Notes under the pieces: generated by a model
What the model saw: only the letters and a program-made list of their open reading frames with translations
Databases searched by the model: none
Told to the model about the DNA's origin: nothing
Shown: piece by piece, positions 59,467-64,000 of the stretch
Layout of the letters: each line of letters starts with the position of its first letter
How positions within the stretch are numbered: the stretch's first letter is position 1
Position numbers and translations under genes: made by a program
DNA from: Nocardia veterana NBRC 100344
GTDB lineage: Bacteria; Actinomycetota; Actinomycetes; Mycobacteriales; Mycobacteriaceae
NCBI RefSeq assembly: GCF_000308855.1
Contig: NZ_BAGM01000101.1
Location: forward strand, 62,001 to 126,000
Length of the DNA stretch: 64,000 bases
Direction of reading: 5' to 3'

Positions 59467-60903
59467 ATGACGACGAATACGGTCCGCGGGACGGGCAGGA
59501 GAATACAGCTCACCGCGGAACAACTGGTCCCCCGCGACGCCGTCTTCGTCTACGACGAATTCGAACGACATCCGGCCAATATCGTGGCGGCCTACGTCTT
59601 CTCCGGAAGCGCTGAGATCACCCGGGCCCAGGTGCGGACGTGGATGCGGGAGCGCCTCGGGTATTCGGCGCTGTTCCACCGGCGCCTCGAACGGGTCCCG
59701 GGCGATATCGATCTCCCCTACTGGGTGCCCGACGCCGCATTCGACCTCGACGAGCACGTGACGCTCGAGGAAGCCCGCACCTGGGGCCCGGTGCGCGTCC
59801 GGCTGGCCGAGATCGCCGCTACCCGAATGGATCTCACCCGGCCCCCGTGGGAGCTGCACGTCTTCGCCGGGGTGTCGGGCTTTCCCGACGTCCCGGAACC
59901 GGTGACGATCGTGGTGTTGAAGTTCCACCACAGCGTGGGCGACGGGGTCGCCACCCGCCGGCTCGAGCAGAAGTTGTTCGGTGCGGGGGCAGACCATCCG
60001 CCACTACCCGTTGTCGACCACTCCTGGTCGCCATCCGCGGCTCTGCTGCGGGCGGCGACACTCACCCCGTATCGGATCGGCCGGTTCGTCATCGGTCTGA
60101 CGCGCACGCGGGCCGCGGCCCGTACTGTCAGCGCACGCGTGGCGGACGGCCTTGTGCACGAACCGATTCCGATGCGTCCGGCGACCCGGTTCAACCGGCG
60201 GACAACGGCAGCCCCCACTTTCGGGCTGGTCACGCTGTCGCTGGCGGAGGTCCGCGCGGTGAAAGGCGCCTGCGCCGAACCCATTACGGTCAACGATGTC
60301 CTGTTGGCCGTGGTGTCCGGCGCGCTCGCGACGTATCTTGCCGAATGCGACGAGACCCCGCCGACGTCGTTGAGCGCGATGGTGCCGATCTCGATGCGCG
60401 GTCTGGCCCCGTGGAATTCGGCGAACCGGCTGTGCCAGATGGCGGTCGACCTGCACACCGATGTCGACGACCCGGTGCAGCGGCTGCGTGCGGTTCATCG
60501 CAGCGCGCGGCAGGAGAAGCAGCGCTGGTCCGACGACGCGGTGATCGCCCGCGAGAGCCGCCTACACACCGCACCGGCCTGGTTGCTGCGACTGGCCGGT
60601 TGGGCCCGGTCCCAGCGGAACTTCGACGATGTCGACACGGTTCCGCTGACGAACACCACGGTCAGCAACGTCGCACCGGTCGCCGAGCGGCTGGAGTTCC
60701 TCGGCGCCCCGATCCGCAGTGTCTTCGGCGTACTCCCGATCATGGACGGTGACGGACTGCGGCACCTGATCACTTCGCAGGGCGACCGGCTCGTCGTCGC
60801 CTTCAGCTCGGAGACCGCGATGCTGCCCGATTCCGACCGCTACGCCGAACTTCTGCTGCGGTCGTTCCGAGAGCTGAGCGAGCGTCTGCGCCGAGCGGGC
60901 TGA
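59467..60903 (+). CDS. Wax ester synthase/diacylglycerol acyltransferase (WS/DGAT)
   Basis: Acyltransferase of 478 aa that would make wax esters or triacylglycerol from acyl-CoA. The catalytic motif HHSVGDG is at residues 154-160. The N-terminal PRDAVFVYDEFERHPANIVAAYVF, NDVLLAVVSGALATYL and the C-terminal SNVAPVAERLEFLGAPI (counterpart of the NVPGP-type motif) support the family. The start ATG 59467 has AGGAGC upstream; longer in-frame forms would cover the hairpin at 59414. Storage lipid synthesis is common in Nocardia and Rhodococcus, which carry many copies. Tail to tail with the mycolyltransferase gene. Confidence 0.9.
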   Translation: MTTNTVRGTGRRIQLTAEQLVPRDAVFVYDEFERHPANIVAAYVFSGSAEITRAQVRTWMRERLGYSALFHRRLERVPGDIDLPYWVPDAAFDLDEHVTLEEARTWGPVRVRLAEIAATRMDLTRPPWELHVFAGVSGFPDVPEPVTIVVLKFHHSVGDGVATRRLEQKLFGAGADHPPLPVVDHSWSPSAALLRAATLTPYRIGRFVIGLTRTRAAARTVSARVADGLVHEPIPMRPATRFNRRTTAAPTFGLVTLSLAEVRAVKGACAEPITVNDVLLAVVSGALATYLAECDETPPTSLSAMVPISMRGLAPWNSANRLCQMAVDLHTDVDDPVQRLRAVHRSARQEKQRWSDDAVIARESRLHTAPAWLLRLAGWARSQRNFDDVDTVPLTNTTVSNVAPVAERLEFLGAPIRSVFGVLPIMDGDGLRHLITSQGDRLVVAFSSETAMLPDSDRYAELLLRSFRELSERLRRAG

Positions 60904-60922
60904 GCGGCGGGCCGAAGGCCGC

Positions 60923-61966
60923 TCAGTTCGCGCCGATCGCGGCGGCCATCATCGGCCAGGATCTGTGCAGGTCGTCCTGCCAATATCCCCAGGAGTGCGT
61001 GCCGGCCGGGTGGAAGTTGTAGGTGATGTCGGTCCGGCCGAGCGCGCGGGTGCGCTCGGCGAGCTTGACCGTGCAGTAGTTGGCCGCCGACTCGATGCCG
61101 CCGCCGAGCAGTACCTGATTGGCCAGGATCCGGGAGTCCGCGCGCACGCTGGGATCGGAGAGGGTGTCGTGGCGACCGGGCAGCCCGCTGGCGCTGGAGA
61201 TGTACATGGGAATGCGCGGCAGCCGGTCCGCGTGCAGATAGGGGTCGTGCTCGCGCCAACCGGCGCCGCCGACCGGCCCCCACATATTCTTCGCGTCGCC
61301 CTTACCCAGGCCGACGACGAGGCTGACGAACGACTGTCCGATCGGGTCGCTGGTCATCGCGCAACCGCTGTAGGCCGCCACGCTGCGATACAGCGCCGGC
61401 GCCTCGATGGCCAGATCCAGGACCGAGGTGCCGGCCATCGAGATACCGGCCAGCGCATTCGCCCCGGTGGTACCGAACGCCGAATCGACGACGGGCGGAA
61501 GCTCTTCGGTGAGGAAGGTCGCCCACTTGTTGCGGCCGTTGTTCTTCAATTTCCGCGCCAGACCGGGATCGTCGTGCTCCCAGTCGGTGTAGTAGCTGAA
61601 CGCGCCCTCCATCGGAACGACGACGTTGACCTGTTTGTCGGCGAAGAAGTCCGCGGCATCGGTCTGGGCCAGCCAGGTCGCGGCATCCTCGCCACCGCCC
61701 GCCCCGTTCAGCAGGTACAGCGTCGGTGCGGGGGTGTGAAAGTCGTTCGCCCGCAACACCTGCAGCGGTATCACGCGATCCATCGACGGCGAGTAGACCT
61801 CGATCGTCAGGGCCCGGCCCGGACCGGCCGTTTCGCGCACGATCCGCGCCGGTGACCCCGCCGCCGCCGGCGGCGCCGTGAGAATCCACAGCAGAGCCGC
61901 CGCCACCAGATACGCGACCGGATACGCCGTCGCGCGCACGCCGGGAACCTTGCCTACGAACACCAT
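60923..61966 (-). CDS. Antigen 85-like mycolyltransferase of the two-peptide operon
   Basis: Secreted alpha/beta hydrolase of 347 aa. A hydrophobic leader (about residues 14-36, YPVAYLVAAALLWILTAPPAAAG) directs export. The nucleophile is Ser176 in AGISMAGTS, the full GxSMxG of antigen 85; the catalytic His is in GTHSWGYWQDDLH. About half the residues match the paralogue at 22644, including YYTDWEHDDPGL. AGGGG precedes the ATG at 61966. Two tiny ORFs and a hairpin lie directly upstream on the same strand, so it is probably the third gene of that operon. It may mycolylate sugars like Ag85 or, like corynebacterial MytC, the small peptides encoded beside it. Confidence 0.87.
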   Translation of the reverse strand: MVFVGKVPGVRATAYPVAYLVAAALLWILTAPPAAAGSPARIVRETAGPGRALTIEVYSPSMDRVIPLQVLRANDFHTPAPTLYLLNGAGGGEDAATWLAQTDAADFFADKQVNVVVPMEGAFSYYTDWEHDDPGLARKLKNNGRNKWATFLTEELPPVVDSAFGTTGANALAGISMAGTSVLDLAIEAPALYRSVAAYSGCAMTSDPIGQSFVSLVVGLGKGDAKNMWGPVGGAGWREHDPYLHADRLPRIPMYISSASGLPGRHDTLSDPSVRADSRILANQVLLGGGIESAANYCTVKLAERTRALGRTDITYNFHPAGTHSWGYWQDDLHRSWPMMAAAIGAN

Positions 61967-61986
61967 CACACCCCTGGAACACCACT

Positions 61987-62022
61987 GTGGGGGCACACTC
62001 GGCGATTCGAGTGAGCCCCCAC
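61987..62022 (-). terminator. Hairpin between peptide gene and mycolyltransferase (attenuator)
   Basis: GTGGGGGC (61987-61994) pairs with GCCCCCAC (62015-62022) and CACTCG (61996-62001) with CGAGTG (62008-62013), broken only by one A-A mismatch, loop GCGATT. It lies 16 nt after the second peptide stop and 20 nt before the mycolyltransferase start. Without a U-run it would give partial termination, so peptides would outnumber enzyme, or it would stabilise the peptide messenger. Confidence 0.7.
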
Positions 62023-62037
62023 GGTCGAAGAACTGAT

Positions 62038-62154
62038 CTACTTGCCGGCAGCCGGCGTGCCGCCACTGAGAGTGATGAGGGCGTTCACAATGGTGGTACC
62101 GACCGATCCGGCGCTCTGCGTACCCATTCCCAGAATATCGATGAGCGATCCCAT
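62038..62154 (-). CDS. Small hydrophobic peptide, 38 aa (second of a tandem pair)
   Basis: Undescribed small gene. The ATG has a near-perfect ribosome site GAGGAG 7 nt upstream. The peptide begins MGSLIDILGMG, has Ser14, Ser17 and Ser30, a hydrophobic middle (residues 18-29, VGTTIVNALITL) and ends PAAGK; one Asp and one Lys are its only charges. It has no signal peptide. Aligned without gaps to the upstream peptide it shares Met1, Gly2, Ser3, Asp6, Leu8, Gly16 and Ser17. Its size, tandem layout and mycolyltransferase neighbour recall corynebacterial PorA/PorH, but a bacteriocin-like or toxic peptide is also possible. Confidence 0.7.
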   Translation of the reverse strand: MGSLIDILGMGTQSAGSVGTTIVNALITLSGGTPAAGK

Positions 62155-62228
62155 GAATTATCTCCTCAATCTTTCGTGCTCGAATTACTGCGCGCAATTC
62201 GAAGTGTGGAAGCGATTTCCTCGCCGAT

Positions 62229-62342
62229 TTACTTGACGATACTTCCGAGCGAACCCAGGAAGGTCTCCCACAGCCCGTCGCCCGCAACCGCGGAACCCAG
62301 CGCCGGAATCAAAGCGGTAAGCAAGTCACCCATCGAACCCAT
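62229..62342 (-). CDS. Small amphipathic peptide, 37 aa (first of a tandem pair)
   Basis: Undescribed small gene with AAAGGAG 8 nt before its ATG. The peptide starts MGSMGDLLTALIP; hydrophobic residues at 7, 8, 11, 12, 15, 19 and again at 24, 25, 28, 29, 32, 35, 36 fall on one face of a helix, so two amphipathic helices are likely, joined by AGDG (residues 20-23). Charges are Asp6, Asp22, Glu26, Lys37. Ser17 aligns with Ser17 of the second peptide. No signal peptide. It is the first gene after the promoter at 62442, with the second peptide 74 nt downstream. Confidence 0.7.
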   Translation of the reverse strand: MGSMGDLLTALIPALGSAVAGDGLWETFLGSLGSIVK

Positions 62343-62408
62343 CGGTGAATCTCCTTTGTGAGCATGTTCGGTCATCTCTCAGCCGCCGGAATCACGCCTG
62401 AGAGTTAA

Positions 62409-62437
62409 CGGTCACCACCGGTACCGGACAGTGACCG
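62409..62437. promoter_or_regulatory. Nested palindrome at the start of the peptide operon transcript
   Basis: CGGTCAC (62409-62415) and GTGACCG (62431-62437) flank the perfect palindrome CCGGTACCGG (62418-62427). It lies immediately downstream of the -10 box, over the expected transcription start, so it could be an operator or a 5' stem of the messenger. A further stem CTCTCAG/CTGAGAG spans 62376-62404. Confidence 0.55.
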
Positions 62438-62441
62438 AGGC

Positions 62442-62470
62442 AACATATCAAGCGTCCACTTTTCTAGCAA
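62442..62470 (-). promoter_or_regulatory. Sigma-A-type promoter of the two-peptide operon
   Basis: On the minus strand TTGCTA (62470-62465), exactly 17 bp, then TATGTT (62447-62442). Start of transcription would be near 62435, giving a leader of about 93 nt before the first peptide gene. Confidence 0.6.
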
Positions 62471-63089
62471 GCGCCTCCTCTAAAAACGAGGACGCGCCGC
62501 CTCCGCCTATAGAGCAAATATTCAGCAATCAAACGAGCGGGTTTACGGCGCGGCAACCGGACCGCAGTCCGAGGGCACCCCTCGATCCCGCGTCGAGTTG
62601 CCTTGTTCGGCAACACGTTTCACTTCCAGTCGGAAGTTTCGATCGGCGACCGGAGGGGTACACCCGCATCCACGCGCACCTCCACGAAGACCTTTCGGAG
62701 ACCCCGGAACCCTTCGTTTCGCTAGGAAAATTCTTCATCCGGACCCGTCCGGAGCCCGGGCGCACCCGGATTCGGACTAATCGGACCTCCCGTGGCCGCT
62801 GTCACCGGGACCGGGAGTGGTGTGCGATGATCGTGCCGAAGGGCCCGGTCGGCCGCCGGATTTTCCACTCGGCGGCCAAAGCTGTTCTACCCGTGGGCTT
62901 TTCCTGGTCAACAGACCGAGTGCAAGTGCTCGACCCTCGCCGATGCATGCCTGTTCGACCGCTCGTTCGTACGGCGCCGTCGCCCCAGGTTTGCCGCGTC
63001 GGTGCGCCGTGACGCCGTCAGACCCATCACGGCCACCGGCCATCGGCCGCAAGTCGGATTCCGATCGATCGTCGAAAGGACTGTGGCAC
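62471..63089. other. Gene-free region between peptide operon and cytochrome P450
   Basis: Several short frames exist but none has convincing support. The first 60 bp are unusually A/T-rich for this window. CCGGAC-CC-GTCCGG (62739-62752) is a perfect dyad and a possible operator for the P450 gene. No clear -35/-10 pair for the P450 could be fixed. Confidence 0.4.
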
Positions 63090-63158
63090 GTGAAATATCC
63101 CGCTTCACCCTCGGCCCGCGCGGCAATCTCCGGCTCGTCGGCGGGTTACGACTCGTGA
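63090..63158 (+). CDS. 22-codon leader ORF coupled to the cytochrome P450 gene
   Basis: A GTG at 63090 follows AAAGGA at 9 nt and opens 22 codons (MKYPASPSARAA..., ending GYDS). Its stop overlaps the GTG of the P450 in a GTGA. This is the layout of a translationally coupled leader peptide. It contains two Tyr (3 and 20), so a precursor peptide modified by the P450 is conceivable but not shown. The alternative is that the P450 starts further upstream, at GTG 63083, and this frame is chance. Confidence 0.4.
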   Translation: MKYPASPSARAAISGSSAGYDS

Positions 63159-64000
63159 CGGCCGCGGACGCGATCCTCGAGCTGACCGACGACTTCTACC
63201 AGGACCCGCACGCCGTGTATCGGGAACTGCGGGCACGGGGGCCGATCCACCGCATCCGGCTGGAAGGCGTGCTCGGCTGGCTGGTGGTCGATCACGAGGT
63301 CGCCAAGCAGGCTTTCGTCGAACCCGGTATCAGCAAGAAGATCGGATCGCCGGAGGGCCAGGCGGTGCTGGCGCAGAACGGCGCCGCCGAGATGTTCAAC
63401 GGTGCCATCAACGACAACATGCTCTTCGCCGACCCGCCGCAGCACACTCGATTGCGCAAGCTGGTCACCAAGGCATTCACCGGACGCGCGATTCGGGAAT
63501 TGGGTCCGCGGATCACGGCGCTCGCGGACGAACTGCTCGACCGGATGTGCGAACAGGAACGCGTCGATCTGCTCGACAGCTACGCCTTTCCCCTTCCGGT
63601 CGCGGTGATCTGCGAGCTGCTCGGCGTACCCGACGACGACAAGGACGACTTCCGCGCCTGGACAGCGGTGGTCGTCAACGACTCCGCGCCGATCGAGGAA
63701 CGCACGGCCGCCGGGATCAGCTTCTTCACGTACATGAACGAGCTGATCGCCGCGCGCACCGACAGTCCGGGGGACGATCTGCTGTCCGAGCTGATCATCG
63801 CGAAGTCCGACGGCGACCGGCTCGACCAGAGCGAGCTCATCTCGATGTTGTTGCTGCTGTTGGCCGCCGGACACGAGACGGCGGTCAATCTCATCGGCAA
63901 CGCAGCCTACGAGATGTTGCGGGACCCGGAGATCGCGCGACGGCTGCGGGCCGAGCCGGACCGCGTACCCGCCTATATCGAGGAGATCCTGCGCTGCCAG
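63155..64000 (+). CDS. Cytochrome P450 (3' partial)
   Basis: Heme monooxygenase, 282 codons visible, cut by the right edge before the heme-binding Cys loop. Bacterial P450 hallmarks: DPHAVYRELRARGPIHRI at the N-terminus, NMLFADPPQHTRLRKLVTKAFT (C-helix, about residues 84-105), the I-helix oxygen motif LLLLAAGHETAVNLIGN (about residues 230-246) and the beginning of the ExxR helix at YIEEILRCQ. The layout fits CYP107-type enzymes of secondary or xenobiotic metabolism. The GTG at 63155 overlaps the stop of a tiny ORF; a GTG at 63083 in frame is the alternative start. Redox partners are not visible. Confidence 0.9.
   Translation, partial: MTAADAILELTDDFYQDPHAVYRELRARGPIHRIRLEGVLGWLVVDHEVAKQAFVEPGISKKIGSPEGQAVLAQNGAAEMFNGAINDNMLFADPPQHTRLRKLVTKAFTGRAIRELGPRITALADELLDRMCEQERVDLLDSYAFPLPVAVICELLGVPDDDKDDFRAWTAVVVNDSAPIEERTAAGISFFTYMNELIAARTDSPGDDLLSELIIAKSDGDRLDQSELISMLLLLLAAGHETAVNLIGNAAYEMLRDPEIARRLRAEPDRVPAYIEEILRCQ

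Noticed and set aside
62529..62666. Minus-strand 46-codon frame with GGAGG upstream, next to the two-peptide operon
   Set aside because: Arg/Ser/Cys-rich product with no likeness to the two peptides and no sign of coding bias; the ribosome-like site can be chance.
62827..63012. Plus-strand 62-codon frame before the P450
   Set aside because: Only a weak GGGAG at 9 nt and no recognisable feature in the product.
1..64000. CRISPR arrays, IS elements, prophage genes, tRNA and rRNA genes
   Set aside because: No regularly spaced repeats, transposase or integrase motifs, or tRNA/rRNA signatures were seen on either strand.

Overview
The window looks like a piece of chromosome from a mycolic-acid actinomycete, most likely Nocardia or a close relative. 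The DNA is very GC-rich. It encodes two antigen-85-type mycolyltransferases, a WhiB1 protein, two F420-type luciferase-like oxidoreductases and a wax-ester/diacylglycerol acyltransferase. The block from about 38.0 to 55.8 kb follows, from memory, the gene order of Mycobacterium tuberculosis Rv3205c to Rv3221c. The genus is an inference; there is no rRNA or other direct marker, and I see no IS element, phage gene, CRISPR array or tRNA.

Region 1 (1-6949) is a narGHJI operon for respiratory nitrate reductase, with narG cut by the left edge. Region 2 (7-13.8 kb) is accessory: an F420 oxidoreductase behind a MerR-type promoter, a Uma2-like nuclease, an AAA ATPase, a DUF1772 membrane protein, a YCII/ECF42 sigma-factor pair and a Fic protein. 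Region 3 (13.8-19.0 kb) is a minus-strand catabolic operon (zinc alcohol dehydrogenase, acyl-CoA ligase, amidohydrolase) controlled by a divergent TetR repressor. Region 4 (19-27.3 kb) holds single genes: TfoX-like protein, Tat-exported phosphatase, second F420 oxidoreductase with a SnoaL partner, mycolyltransferase, VOC protein, XRE regulator divergent to an aldo/keto reductase, and an alpha/beta hydrolase.

Region 5 (27.4-37.9 kb) is nitrate/nitrite assimilation. A minus-strand operon narK-nirB-nirD-(HemD-winged helix)-cbiX imports nitrate/nitrite, reduces nitrite to ammonium and makes the siroheme for it; a double GlnR-like box lies upstream. Next come a CynX-type MFS transporter, a divergent FadR-type regulator and a second narK. 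Together with region 1 this covers nitrate respiration and assimilation.

Region 6 (38.0-55.8 kb) is the conserved block: TIGR02569 phosphotransferase, moeZ, DUF3152 protein, TetR, DUF3107, ferritin-like protein, DEAD-box helicase, PQQ-like protein, gpm2-like phosphatase, GNATs, membrane protein, lipid kinase, whiB1, pdtaS-like kinase and a biotinyl protein. An alpha/beta hydrolase and a second YCII/ECF42 pair interrupt it.

Region 7 (55.9-64 kb) is accessory again: molybdopterin oxidoreductase, a membrane-anchored secreted protein, WS/DGAT, a second mycolyltransferase preceded by two unannotated 37- and 38-codon peptide genes, and a cytochrome P450 cut by the right edge, preceded by a tiny coupled leader ORF. 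The two-peptide plus mycolyltransferase operon recalls corynebacterial PorA/PorH and is the best candidate for an undescribed system here. Other cross-cutting signals are three ECF42-type promoters and many -10 boxes placed 6-7 nt before a start codon (leaderless transcripts).
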